From assembly GCA_963665155.2 (NCBI GenBank), contig CAXXFI010000001.1, positions 496,001-560,000 of the forward strand: a DNA stretch of 64,000 nt. The letters are read 5' to 3'. The notes under the pieces were generated by a model. That model had not been told where the DNA came from, ran no database searches, and saw nothing but the letters and a program-made list of their open reading frames with translations. Source of the DNA: UBA1141 sp963665155 (GTDB lineage: Bacteria > Chloroflexota > Dehalococcoidia > Lucifugimonadales > UBA3495). The position numbers and the translations under genes are program-made. Below, piece by piece: positions 1 to 8,777 of the stretch (within the stretch, counting starts at the first letter, position 1; each line of letters starts with the position of its first letter).

Positions 1-1
1 G

Positions 2-409
2 ACCTCCACCGCCTTTTTACAGCAGCTACGAGAAAACCATCCTGGACCTCTGGTAGTGATTTGGGACAATGGGCCAGCCCACCGAGGAGAAGCGATTCGC
101 AGCTATCTGGCCACTCCTGACTTGCATCTGAGGTTGGTAGCCTTACCGGCTTACAGCCCAGACTTCAACGCCGACGAAGCCGTCTGGGACTGGGCCAGGG
201 AAGAGGTCACGGCCAACGAATGCCTGGGAACAAAAGCCAAAGTCCAAGAGAAGATGAACGCATTCTTCGACGGGCTAACACACCGTAAGGATGAAGTGAG
301 ACATCGCTGCCGAACCCTTTTACAAGCCCGAGCCGACGCACTGATGATGAAAACTGCCACGCCTTTGCCATCACTGCCCAATGTAGTTCCCACCTTGGCT
401 TTGGTTTAG
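2..409 (+). CDS. IS630-family transposase, C-terminal part (runs off window start)
   Basis: The frame is open from the first bases, so the N-terminal half lies outside the window; about 135 residues are visible. They show the C-terminal part of an IS630/Tc1-type DDE transposase: WDNGPAH near visible residues 19-25 (second catalytic Asp region) and YSPDFNADEAVWDW, the usual YSP-x-NPIE-x-xW block carrying the last acidic residue. The stop is at 407-409. It converges on a response-regulator remnant whose coding sequence is cut immediately beyond, so this element probably ended just past 409 and truncated that gene. I could not pick out a terminal inverted repeat. Family call is firm; activity cannot be judged. 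Confidence 0.8.
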   Translation, partial: TSTAFLQQLRENHPGPLVVIWDNGPAHRGEAIRSYLATPDLHLRLVALPAYSPDFNADEAVWDWAREEVTANECLGTKAKVQEKMNAFFDGLTHRKDEVRHRCRTLLQARADALMMKTATPLPSLPNVVPTLALV

Positions 410-874
410 TCACGGTCATACCGTGCAGGTCAATTAGCAACCCACCGTAGCGATATGCGTTGTTGGGGTTGGCCAGAGCGGCGTGGGTGTGGAAGGTTCG
501 CCGCAGGATGGCCCGGACCCGGGCAAGCAACTCCTCCATTCGGAAGGGTTTGGTGATGTAGTCGTCCGCACCCGAGTCCAGTGCAGCAATCTTGGGTGCC
601 ATCTCATCCAGCACACTGAGAATTACGATGGGGACGGAGGAGCACACTGCCGGATCAACTTGGCTATTTCCAATCCGCCACAATCCGGCAACAACAGGCC
701 CATCAAAACCAAGTTTGGCTGGTCGTTATCAAGAATAGCCAGGGCGTCGTGGCCTCGGGGAAACACCTTGACCTCGTAGCCTTTGGCGGTCAGATTAAGA
801 GCGATGAGCCTTGTAATGGACGAATCGCTGTCAATCAGATATATCAGTTGGCCGTTATCTGATTCCTGCTGCAT
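410..874 (-). pseudogene. OmpR/PhoB-type response regulator, frameshifted and truncated
   Basis: Two overlapping minus frames together spell a receiver domain. From the ATG at 874 the first frame reads LIYLIDSDSS and then DNDQPNLVLMGLLLPD; the second, entered around 640-655, continues PIVILSVLD, GADDYITKPF and EELLARVRAILRR, followed by the first strand of the winged-helix output domain (GGLLIDLHGMTVT). One base is gained or lost near 645. The phospho-acceptor Asp expected in LVLMDLLLPD is Gly (MGLLLPD). The output domain stops where the IS630-type transposase region begins. Frameshift, lost phosphorylation site and truncation together make this a dead gene. A sequencing indel could explain the frameshift but not the other two defects. 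Confidence 0.8.
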
Positions 875-907
875 TGCAACTGCGGGTGCCCCCAACCTCC
901 GCGGCAA

Positions 908-1422
908 TAATAACTGCGTGCCAGACTTTCTACTGAGATTAAATTCATGCTGAAGCTAAAATTCATTTTGCCCAGAAGACTGATTGGACGCAGGGTAAAG
1001 TCTGCGGTTGGAAATCCTATATATCACCAAACCGGTATGATACGTTAAACCCGTAAGGTAAATTGCGTTAAATTAGAACTGTTGGTAACTATACCCTATA
1101 AGAATTGAAATAGATAGGATTTACAGACTATTCTTGGGATAACACGATTCTGTTGTTCATATTAGCGCAAACTGAGTAATTACGCGAGATGATTGCGTAA
1201 TTCGTAAAAACTATCACCGCAACATTTCAACGAGTGCCTTGTCTAAGCCTGGTCTTGTCGGCCTGCGAATCGGTTACAGTTTCCTCGATTTTCACCGTCT
1301 GCTGTTGAATCTCTACTACCCGCGGGCAATATAGGCCGAAGTCTCAAAGGTGAGACAACGGGAGGCTAGGATAGGACTAGGCCGTAAGCTGCCCAAGATT
1401 AGATGGTCCTTGGGCGCGGCAC
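908..1422. other. Intergenic, A+T-rich, no gene seen
   Basis: About 510 bases between the dead response regulator and the end of the SDR gene. No convincing ORF or RNA. The one structure seen is a perfect 8-base inverted repeat (AATTACGC at 1178-1185 and GCGTAATT at 1195-1202), which could be an operator left over from the response-regulator promoter region; this is speculative. Confidence 0.4.
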
Positions 1423-2214
1423 CTACATGACCGAACGCACCAAGCCGCCGTCGACCAGGATCGTGGTGCCGGTAATATAGCTGGACTTGTCGGACGCCAA
1501 GAAAGCAACCAGGTTTGCCATCTCTACCGGTTCGCCAATTCTGCCCACAGCGGTCCCCGAGGCCCGTTGGGCCAAGGCTTCCTCCACCGAAATTCCCATC
1601 TCGTTGGCTCGGGACGTGACGTTGGATAGCATCCGGTCGCTCAGTATGGACCCCGGGCAGACGTTGTTTACCAGAATGTTATCTTTACCGACCTCGTCGG
1701 CGAGGCTTTTGGCGAAAGCGACAACCCCCATTCGAGTGGCGCCGGACAAAGCCAGGTTGTCGATTGGTTGATAAACAGTGCTGGCCAGAATGTTAATGAT
1801 GCGCCCACCGCCCTGTTCCTTCAGGTGGGGCAAAGCCTCGCGGCACATTCGAGCGAAAAACAGCAACGAGCGCTGCAAGGCTGTTTCCCACTGCTCTTCC
1901 GTGGCTGTGGCAGCTCTGGCTAGGGGAGGCCCGCCCGAGTTGTTGACCATGATGTCCAAGCGCCCGAACCTGGATTTCGTGGCGGCGACCAAGTCTTGAA
2001 TAGTCTGGTGACTGTCAAGGTCGCCAGCGAATGTCATTACCTCGCCGCTCCCTGTGCTGGATATTTCTTCAGCAGCCTTTTCCAAGTCGGTTTTGGTTCG
2101 GCTGCAAATGACTACGTTGGCCCCTTCTTCGGCTAAAACTTGGGCGCAAGCCCTTCCCAATCCTTTGCTGCCGCCGCCGACGATGGCGACTTTACCCTTA
2201 AGACCTAGATCCAT
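1423..2214 (-). CDS. SDR-family oxidoreductase (3-oxoacyl-ACP reductase-like)
   Basis: Short-chain dehydrogenase/reductase of 263 residues. I place the start at the ATG at 2214 because a CGAGGAAAA ribosome-binding site sits just upstream; a longer reading to 2268 has none. The N-terminus holds the nucleotide-binding glycine motif GGGSKGLG (residues 12-19), then NNSGG (NNAG equivalent) and the C-terminal PGSI region. The usual YxxxK catalytic motif is not present: the aligned stretch reads NLALSGATRMGV, so Tyr and Lys appear replaced. SDRs with this change form a recognised BKR-like subgroup whose reaction is unclear. The substrate cannot be named. It stands alone on the minus strand. Confidence 0.85.
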   Translation of the reverse strand: MDLGLKGKVAIVGGGSKGLGRACAQVLAEEGANVVICSRTKTDLEKAAEEISSTGSGEVMTFAGDLDSHQTIQDLVAATKSRFGRLDIMVNNSGGPPLARAATATEEQWETALQRSLLFFARMCREALPHLKEQGGGRIINILASTVYQPIDNLALSGATRMGVVAFAKSLADEVGKDNILVNNVCPGSILSDRMLSNVTSRANEMGISVEEALAQRASGTAVGRIGEPVEMANLVAFLASDKSSYITGTTILVDGGLVRSVM

Positions 2215-2544
2215 ATTTTCCTCGATATAAGCCAATTGAATGGCTGCAAATTTTGCCATCCGTAGCAAGGAAATTGATTATAGCACTTCGAGTTTTGCGG
2301 CCTAGTTTAGAATTGATGCTGAGCCAAATTAGACCGGTGCTATACTTGGGAGGCCTGCTGTGGGAGAACCAAACTTTGGGATGTTTTTGTATATATCTGT
2401 CTACCGAGCAGGGTATGGGAGGAACAATCCGTCACACCTGGTGAGGCTGGTGTTAAGGCCTACGCTTGGATGAGATGGTTTGGGTATTCAAGTCTTCATA
2501 ACGGATCAAGAACTGAAATTGCCAACAGGTAATAGGAACTAATT

Positions 2545-3654
2545 ATGCTCGTAGATGATGCCCTAGCCCGAGAAATCGAATCGGCCGCGGTGGAAATGGC
2601 TTGGGGCGCTGGTGAAATTTTGGGTGGGCATTTCGGTAAGCGGATCTTGGTCGAGTACAAGGATAAAGACCAGCGAGACCCGGTAACCGAAGTGGACAAA
2701 TCTTGCCAAGAGTTCTTGTCCAAGGAGATTAACCGCAGGTTTCCTAGCCACGGCATATTGGGGGAAGAGACCCCCGAACCGAAAAACAGCGCCGACCAAG
2801 CCGGCGCCGATACAAAACAAGGGCCTGGCACTGAATCAGGAGAGTCGTCTGGCGTGGCGCATAATGGCGTGGGCGGGCATCATTCCGGCGAAAACAAGCC
2901 TGGCAGCGAAGCCAGTGGAGCCGCCGAGTCCAGTGAAGCAGCCGAATCAGGTGAAGAGCCTTCACCTGACTACCTTTGGGTATTGGACCCCTTGGACGGT
3001 ACGACGAATTTTCTAAACGGTCTCCCGGTTTATGCTTGTTCCATAGGCGTGTTGCACCGAGGCTGGCCGGTGGCGGCTGCGTTGTTTATTCCCTGGCCTA
3101 ATCCCAAGGGCGGATTCGTCCTCCATTGCCGCAAAGGCGGTGGTTGTTTTGCGGATGATGAACCGGTTTCCGTCTACCAGTCAAAAGAGTTGGTAGCCAA
3201 TAAACTGATTGGTTTGCCTGGGTACTTTCCCGTTACCACCCAGTTTGGCACTAAAGTGCGCTCCAAGGCTGGTGAGTTGCGTACCACGGGCAGCATTGCT
3301 TACGAACTGGCAATGACAGCCATCGGTGTGATGCAGTACTCAATATTCGGGGCTCCCAGAATGTGGGACATGGCTGGCGGCGCTTTGGCCGTGATAGAAG
3401 CCAAGGGCACCGTTATGACCAAGTTTCGCGGCGAAAAGCAGTGGCATGCCCTGGAGTCTTTGGTGCCAAGTTGGGAGACGAAAACCCCCACCATGAAGGA
3501 ACTTAGGGGCTGGATGGCGCCCTTGATCGCTGGCAACGAGCAGCTTGCGCCGCTGATTGCCAACAACATAAAGCCCAGGTTCCGTCCCTTGGTAGATATC
3601 CGCCGATTTTCCAAAAAGCTAGTGCCCAAGCGGTCCAAGCAGAAAGGGCATTAA
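2545..3654 (+). CDS. Inositol-monophosphatase-family phosphatase with low-complexity insert
   Basis: 369 residues. The metal-binding signatures of the inositol monophosphatase/fructose-bisphosphatase-like family are all visible: DPVTEVDK (about residue 46), GEE (about 73), WVLDPLDGTTNF (about 145-156) and RMWDMAGG (about 271-278). These coordinate Mg2+ for hydrolysis of a sugar or inositol phosphate; the substrate is not predictable. Between GEE and WVLDPLDG lies an insert of roughly 65 residues rich in Ser, Gly, Glu and Ala that other family members lack; it is in frame and looks like a disordered loop. The ATG at 2545 is preceded by TAGGAA. A strong bidirectional hairpin follows the gene. 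Confidence 0.88.
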   Translation: MLVDDALAREIESAAVEMAWGAGEILGGHFGKRILVEYKDKDQRDPVTEVDKSCQEFLSKEINRRFPSHGILGEETPEPKNSADQAGADTKQGPGTESGESSGVAHNGVGGHHSGENKPGSEASGAAESSEAAESGEEPSPDYLWVLDPLDGTTNFLNGLPVYACSIGVLHRGWPVAAALFIPWPNPKGGFVLHCRKGGGCFADDEPVSVYQSKELVANKLIGLPGYFPVTTQFGTKVRSKAGELRTTGSIAYELAMTAIGVMQYSIFGAPRMWDMAGGALAVIEAKGTVMTKFRGEKQWHALESLVPSWETKTPTMKELRGWMAPLIAGNEQLAPLIANNIKPRFRPLVDIRRFSKKLVPKRSKQKGH

Positions 3655-3773
3655 GTCTAAGATGGGGAAATGGGGTTTAACGGCAACCGTTCGCTCTGAG
3701 TCTGTCGAAGAACCCTTCCGCGCAAGAATGGTTTGAAACGCTTGCGCTGAGTCTGTAGAAGCGCTCAGCAGGG

Positions 3774-3825
3774 ATATAAGACAATTAGGCCCTAACAATA
3801 GTGTTAGGGCCTAATTGTCTTATAT
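3774..3825. terminator. Bidirectional terminator hairpin
   Basis: Perfect 24-base inverted repeat (3774-3797 and 3802-3825) with a 4-base loop. It lies between the convergent phosphatase and amidohydrolase genes, with A/T-rich outer arms that give a U-rich tract in either direction. Confidence 0.8.
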
Positions 3826-3877
3826 GCGCCTTATTTTGTGGAGGGTTCCTAGCGTCGTGGGCTGCTAATTGGCCATG

Positions 3878-5053
3878 CTAGGCTTGGTCGGGCTCCCAAC
3901 CCCAAGGACGGGGTCCCCAGCCCGCTTCGAATACCTCACCCTTTTTCACGCATAGCACCGGCATAACTGCTTTGTCGCTCTTTCGGGAGCCACCCACCAC
4001 GTCGTAAAGCATCCAGTTGCCGTCTTGAATGTCCAGCACCGTTATATCGGCCTGCTTTCCAGTTTGCAACGTGCCCAAGCGGTCTTCAACTCCCACCGCC
4101 TTGGCCGGGTTCTCAGTGGACATTGTCACTACTTGGTCGAAAGTGAACCCCATCGCTAGGAACCGGGTCATCATCTCGGTCATGCTGTGCACAGTGTTTT
4201 GGCGCCCGGGCAAAGTCAAGTCGGTGCTGATGCAGTGGGGACTTACTCCTTGGTCCAACACTCTTTGGCCCACGTCGAAGCTGAAATTCATCCGACCGTG
4301 GGCGGTGTCCAGCCAGACCCCCCGGTCGTGGGCTTCTTTGGCCTCCGGCACCAGCTTTCCGTCGCTGTCCAGCACTCCACCGGGATTGGCGGTGAAGTAA
4401 TGGGTAACGATATCCCCTTCCTCAAGGATGGGCAGGAGTTCGCGGATCACATTTGGGTCGTAACGCTTTTGCGTATCCCCAATGTGGACCATCAGCCTGA
4501 CTCCGGCCTCTTTGGCCGCCTTCTTGGCCATTAGCGGCATTTCCATTCCCATTATATCCAGGGCCGGGGTGACCATTCGCGCCTTAATCCCAGCGATAAT
4601 TTCCCGGTTTTCGGAAATCACCTGAGCGGTCCCGTCCATGTTGATACTGTCTTTACTGAAGATATCCGGCGTGGTGGCCAGGCCGGTGCGGCAAATGTGC
4701 AGAAAGCAAATTATCTCCGTGGCGGTGTTGGGGATAATGTGCCTGGGGAATCCTCCGAAAGTGTCGCAGCCAGCGCTGCCTGCGTCGACCATGGTGGTCA
4801 CACCGGCCCGTACGCCGCCAATGTCCGGATCTACCCCGCTGGCGTTGACTCCGGCGTAAACGTGGGTGTGCAAGTCGATCAATCCGGGAATAACTACTTT
4901 GCCTTTCACTTCGACGACCCGCTTAGCCTCGTCACTGGGGATATCGGGCGCTACCTTGGCGATCTTGCCGTCCTGAACCGCAACGTCGTTGAGGCCGTGG
5001 ATTTTCTGTGACGGGTCGACCACCGTACCGCCCTTGATGATCAGGTCATACAT
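3878..5053 (-). CDS. Amidohydrolase/deacetylase-family metal-dependent hydrolase
   Basis: 391 residues from the ATG at 5053, which has GGAGG 11 bases upstream; a TTG at 5071 is less likely. The protein opens with the small beta-sandwich of amidohydrolases (DLIIKGGTVVDP), followed by the metal motif DLHTHVY. Further ligand candidates are the Lys in GIKARMV (carbamylated in relatives), His in MVHIGD and HYFTA, and Asp in STDLT. The C-terminus returns to the sandwich domain (GKQADITVLD). This matches the dihydroorotase-like amidohydrolase/deacetylase group, which hydrolyses cyclic or acylated amides. Substrate unknown. It lies downstream of prs on the same strand with about 195 bases between them, so an operon is possible but not shown. 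Confidence 0.85.
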   Translation of the reverse strand: MYDLIIKGGTVVDPSQKIHGLNDVAVQDGKIAKVAPDIPSDEAKRVVEVKGKVVIPGLIDLHTHVYAGVNASGVDPDIGGVRAGVTTMVDAGSAGCDTFGGFPRHIIPNTATEIICFLHICRTGLATTPDIFSKDSINMDGTAQVISENREIIAGIKARMVTPALDIMGMEMPLMAKKAAKEAGVRLMVHIGDTQKRYDPNVIRELLPILEEGDIVTHYFTANPGGVLDSDGKLVPEAKEAHDRGVWLDTAHGRMNFSFDVGQRVLDQGVSPHCISTDLTLPGRQNTVHSMTEMMTRFLAMGFTFDQVVTMSTENPAKAVGVEDRLGTLQTGKQADITVLDIQDGNWMLYDVVGGSRKSDKAVMPVLCVKKGEVFEAGWGPRPWGWEPDQA

Positions 5054-5248
5054 TTTAGAAATAGCCTCCAATTTTCGGTTAAGCCAGTGGGCAAGCAGTA
5101 AATATGTAAATCGAAATCATGGAATTAATCTTGGCCGCGATCTAGTCGCCGTCCAGTGTGGAAGATTGACCGGTCTGGCAGGGCCACTTAAAGCCTAGCC
5201 GAATGATCTGAGTTTGATGCCAAGTAACGGTACGCGGTCCGGGAAGGG

Positions 5249-6199
5249 TTAGTTGAACATTTCCCCGACTGACAATCCGTTGTGTATGCGGTATATAGCC
5301 TCGCCCAAAAGTGGCGCAACCGATAGCACGGTAATCTTCCCGTTGCGCTTTTCCGGTGCTACAGGGATGGTGTCGGTCACCACTATCTCGGAAAACTTGC
5401 TTTCCGCCATCAGTTGCGGGGCATTACCCGATAGAATCGGGTGGGTCACGCAGCAGAATACGTCCGAGACCCCCCGGTCCGCCAAGGCGACGGCGGCATT
5501 GACGATGGTGCCCCCGGTGGCAATTTCATCATCGAACAAAAGGGCTCCCTTGCCTTCCACGTCGCCGATAACATTCATCGTCTCGGTGACTTCGTCGTTG
5601 CCCACCCTTCGCTTTTCTATAATGGCCAAGGATGCGTGAAGACGGTCGGCTACGTCGCGGGCCTTTTTGCTGATGCCGATGTCCACGGCCACCACCACCA
5701 AGTCGTGTATTTCCTTCTTCTGGAAATAATCGGACAATATGGGGAGTGCGGTTAATTCATCCACCGGAATATTAAAAAACCCTTGGATTTGGCCTGCGTG
5801 GAGGTCCACCGTAAGCACCCGATCGGCTCCGGCGGCCGTCAATAAATCGGCTACCAACCGAGCGGTAATCGGCACCCGGGGTTGGTCCTTTTTGTCCGTC
5901 CTGCCGTAACCGTAGTAGGGAATTACTGCGGTGATGCGCCCAGCGGACGCCCGCTTACAGGCGTCTATCATGATCAGCAACTCCATCAAATTGTCGTTCA
6001 CGGGAAAGGAAGTGGGCTGAATAATAAAAACGTCCCTTTGGCGGACGTTTTCTTGGATGCGCACGAAGGTGTTATCGTTGGCGAACTTGAACACCTCTGC
6101 CTGGCCTAGAGGGATGTCTAGGTAATCGCAAACGGATTTAGCCAAGCCTCTGTGGCTATTCCCGGTGAAAATCTTCAGTTCGTCCAGCACTGGTTTCAT
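5249..6199 (-). CDS. prs: Ribose-phosphate pyrophosphokinase (PRPP synthetase)
   Basis: 316 residues, the normal length. Makes PRPP from ribose 5-phosphate and ATP for purine, pyrimidine, His and Trp synthesis in the cytoplasm. Visible motifs are the ATP-binding region IPYYGYGRTDKK, the flexible-loop and ribose-phosphate region DLHAGQIQGFF, and the PRPP loop LLFDDEIATGGT. The last is a variant of the textbook VDDIVDTGGT but keeps the acidic pair and the TGGT turn. The ATG at 6197-6199 overlaps the stop codon of the enoyl-CoA hydratase gene (TAATG), so the two are probably translationally coupled. Confidence 0.95.
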   Translation of the reverse strand: MKPVLDELKIFTGNSHRGLAKSVCDYLDIPLGQAEVFKFANDNTFVRIQENVRQRDVFIIQPTSFPVNDNLMELLIMIDACKRASAGRITAVIPYYGYGRTDKKDQPRVPITARLVADLLTAAGADRVLTVDLHAGQIQGFFNIPVDELTALPILSDYFQKKEIHDLVVVAVDIGISKKARDVADRLHASLAIIEKRRVGNDEVTETMNVIGDVEGKGALLFDDEIATGGTIVNAAVALADRGVSDVFCCVTHPILSGNAPQLMAESKFSEIVVTDTIPVAPEKRNGKITVLSVAPLLGEAIYRIHNGLSVGEMFN

Positions 6200-7017
6200 T
6201 ATCGGCCCTCGTACAAAGGTTTTCTGGACTCTCGAATTGCGGAGGTGCCCTCTCGGTGGTCCCGGGAGGTCAGAGTGATTGTTTCGGCAGCGGCAGCCAT
6301 TTTTAGCGCTGTTTCCAGATTGAACTCCAAGCCTTGATAGAGCATAAGCTTGGACAGACGGATGGCAATCGGAGGTCCCGCAGCAATTTTGCGGGCCATC
6401 TCTAGAGTTGTGGCTTTAAGGTCATCCTCAGCCACCAGCTTGTTCAGGAAGCCCAATCGATAGGCTTCTTCCGCTTCCATGAAGTCGCCGGTAAATAGCA
6501 TCTCCGCCGCTTTCCCCATGCTTCCCAAGGTGCGAGGATACAACCAGGTGCCGCCGAACCCCGGAAACAGACCTATCCTGACATGGGCTACCATGAAACG
6601 GGACTTAGGAGACCCGATGCGGATGTCGCAAGCACAGGCCAAGTCAAACCCGGCCCCTACGGCGACTCCGTTAATCATACCGATGACCGGTTTTTCAATC
6701 CCTTGAAGCCCCAAAATGAGGCGCTGCGCAGATTTGAAACTGCGCCGTATGTCGTCGGTGTTTTCCGAAGCCCAAGCCCCGGGTTCTTCGCCTCCAGGCA
6801 AGGTATGCAGGTCGCCGCCAGCACAAAACGCTTCTCCGGCACCGGTTAGTATGGCTACCCGGATCTCGTCATCCGAGCCAATGTCGTCGATGGCTTCAGC
6901 TAATTCCCGAATCGTTAAATCGTCAATGGCATTGCGGCGTTGGGGGCGGTTAATCGTCAGCCATGCGATGTGTTCGGAGGCGTCTTTTTCCAGCAAGACG
7001 TGGCTGAAATTGGGCAT
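6199..7017 (-). CDS. Enoyl-CoA hydratase/isomerase family protein
   Basis: 272 residues from the ATG at 7017, preceded by AGAGGG at good spacing; an upstream start at 7047 has no ribosome-binding site. The crotonase-fold signatures are GEAFCAGGDL, NGVAVGAGFDLACACD (oxyanion hole) and GLFPGFGG. By eye, the first catalytic Glu of true hydratases falls in AHVRIG and is absent, while the second (AAEMLFTGD) is kept. The enzyme may therefore be an isomerase-like or other crotonase-family member acting on acyl-CoA rather than a classical hydratase. Its stop overlaps the prs start. Confidence 0.88.
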   Translation of the reverse strand: MPNFSHVLLEKDASEHIAWLTINRPQRRNAIDDLTIRELAEAIDDIGSDDEIRVAILTGAGEAFCAGGDLHTLPGGEEPGAWASENTDDIRRSFKSAQRLILGLQGIEKPVIGMINGVAVGAGFDLACACDIRIGSPKSRFMVAHVRIGLFPGFGGTWLYPRTLGSMGKAAEMLFTGDFMEAEEAYRLGFLNKLVAEDDLKATTLEMARKIAAGPPIAIRLSKLMLYQGLEFNLETALKMAAAAETITLTSRDHREGTSAIRESRKPLYEGR

Positions 7018-7428
7018 GAATTCCCTCTGGAATGGGCTGGAGCACAAAGATTATAGCATAGGCGCTGAAGGCATGAAAGGAGGCCCAACTCTTGATGTAG
7101 CAAGGCAATTCCTGCCGGTTGTGTATTGGTTATGAACCCGTCATTCCGGGGTAGACCTACAACCATGTAAGCAGCTCAGCCGAGCAGCTCAGAACCACAT
7201 CTTAACGTGGATCATATCCGGATATAGACATATAGACGGAGGGCTGTGCGAAGCTGGAAGGCCGGTATCTAGTCCAGCCAGTTGAATGCCTAGCTCCTCA
7301 CTCTCTTACATAGAACGCCTCCCAGGAGTATGATAATGTCCCAAACAGCCGCTGGGGATTATGAGAATTCGACTGTTGAATGCCAGCGGTTTTGAAACTC
7401 AAATATTGAAATTCAAATGGTGTAATCG
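7018..7428. other. Divergent intergenic region, nothing recognised
   Basis: About 410 bases between the divergently transcribed hydratase and threonine synthase genes, so promoters for both are expected here. I see no near-consensus promoter, T-box or other riboswitch core. A short direct repeat (GCAGCTCAG twice around 7170-7192) is the only visible pattern. Confidence 0.4.
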
Positions 7429-8607
7429 ATGTTTAGCTATCTCAGCCATCTAGAGTGCACCCAATGCGGCAAAACCTGTCCGTGCGACGAGTTGATAAAG
7501 GTCAGCCCATGTTGCGGCAAGGTGTTGTTCGCTCGTTACGATCTGGCCAAGATGAGTAAGGAAGTGGACCGGGATTCTCTGGCCAGCCGCCCGCCCAACA
7601 TGTGGCGCTTCTCGGAATTGTTGCCGGTTCTGGACCCGGCAAACGTGATTACCCTCGGGGAAGGCGGTACTCCTCTCCTAGTTGCCTCCAGGTTGGGTGA
7701 AAGCCTGGGGATGGGTCACTTATTCATAAAAGAAGAGGGCCTTAATCCCACCGGTACATTCAAAGCTCGCGGGATATCGGCCGCTGTTTCCAAGGCCCGG
7801 GAACTGGGCGCCAAAGGGTTCACCATGCCTTCGGCTGGCAATGCCGCAGGCGCCGCTGCGACCTACTGCGCGCGGGGCGGCTCGGAACTCAAAGTGTTCA
7901 TGCCCAAGGACGCTCCCGATGCCAACAAGAAGGAGTGTATCCTCGCTGGCTCGGAACTAAATCTTGTAGATGGCCTGATAAATGATGCTGGCCGCCGAGC
8001 GGTTGCGGTAGCCGAAGAGCAAGACCTGTTCGACCTTTCTACGCTGAAAGAGCCCTACCGGGCAGAAGGCAAGAAGACCATGGGCCTAGAGATCGCCATG
8101 CAGTTGGGTTGGACTCTGCCCGACGCTATCATCTATCCCACTGGTGGCGGCACCGGGATAATTGGTATGCACAAGGGCTTTCAAGAGTTGCTGGAATTGG
8201 GGTGGGTGCAAGGCAAAGTGCCCAAATTCTTCGCCGTACAAGCTTCGGGATGCCAGCCAGTGGTCAAGGCCTTTCAGGAAGGCAAGGAAGAGTCTGAGCT
8301 GTGGGAAAATGCCACCACGCTGGCCGACGGCCTTCGTGTACCCCATCCGTTCGCCGATTACCTGATCTTGCGTTCCTTGCGGGAGACTGGCGGCGCAGCC
8401 TTGGCGGTGGAAGACCATGAGATGGTGGCGGGAATGCATGAATTGGCAGCCATGGAAGGCGTGATTGCATGTCCTGAAGGGGCAGCTACACTGGTTGGCT
8501 TGAAGCGCCTGATCAGTGAGGGTCACATCGAACCGGGAATGTCTGTTATCCTGTTGAACACGGGCTCCGGATATAAATATCTACATCTGATCGAGGAAGG
8601 GAGCTAA
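7429..8607 (+). CDS. thrC: Threonine synthase
   Basis: 392 residues. Converts O-phosphohomoserine to threonine with pyridoxal phosphate. The N-terminus carries a zinc-ribbon-like segment (CTQCGKTC, then CCGK), common in threonine synthases of this class. Next come ITLGEGGTPL, the cofactor-lysine motif NPTGTFKARG, the phosphate/substrate loop PSAGNAAGA and the glycine-rich cofactor loop TGGGTGIIG. Length and motif order fit the family well. It stands alone on the plus strand, with a weak GC hairpin (about 8626-8652) after it that lacks a U-tract. Confidence 0.94.
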   Translation: MFSYLSHLECTQCGKTCPCDELIKVSPCCGKVLFARYDLAKMSKEVDRDSLASRPPNMWRFSELLPVLDPANVITLGEGGTPLLVASRLGESLGMGHLFIKEEGLNPTGTFKARGISAAVSKARELGAKGFTMPSAGNAAGAAATYCARGGSELKVFMPKDAPDANKKECILAGSELNLVDGLINDAGRRAVAVAEEQDLFDLSTLKEPYRAEGKKTMGLEIAMQLGWTLPDAIIYPTGGGTGIIGMHKGFQELLELGWVQGKVPKFFAVQASGCQPVVKAFQEGKEESELWENATTLADGLRVPHPFADYLILRSLRETGGAALAVEDHEMVAGMHELAAMEGVIACPEGAATLVGLKRLISEGHIEPGMSVILLNTGSGYKYLHLIEEGS

Positions 8608-8777
8608 AGGATTTCTCAACGCAAAATGGGGGATATTTATTCTCCCCATTATGAAGAGGAAAATCGAGAAGGTTCACCAGGAACCTCGCCATAACCACAG
8701 GATAGGCCATTTAGCCGGATCCATTGGTAACTGATTTCAGCTAACTGATATTTTAAGAGATTTAGGGAGAGTGTGAC

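Noticed and set aside
3680..3765. Repeated CTGAGTCTGT-(C/A)GAAG motif as a gene or attachment site
   Set aside because: Two short copies only; it looks like a dispersed repeat and no boundary of an element is near.
7018..7428. T-box or threonine-type leader before thrC
   Set aside because: No T-box core sequence and no terminator/antiterminator pair.
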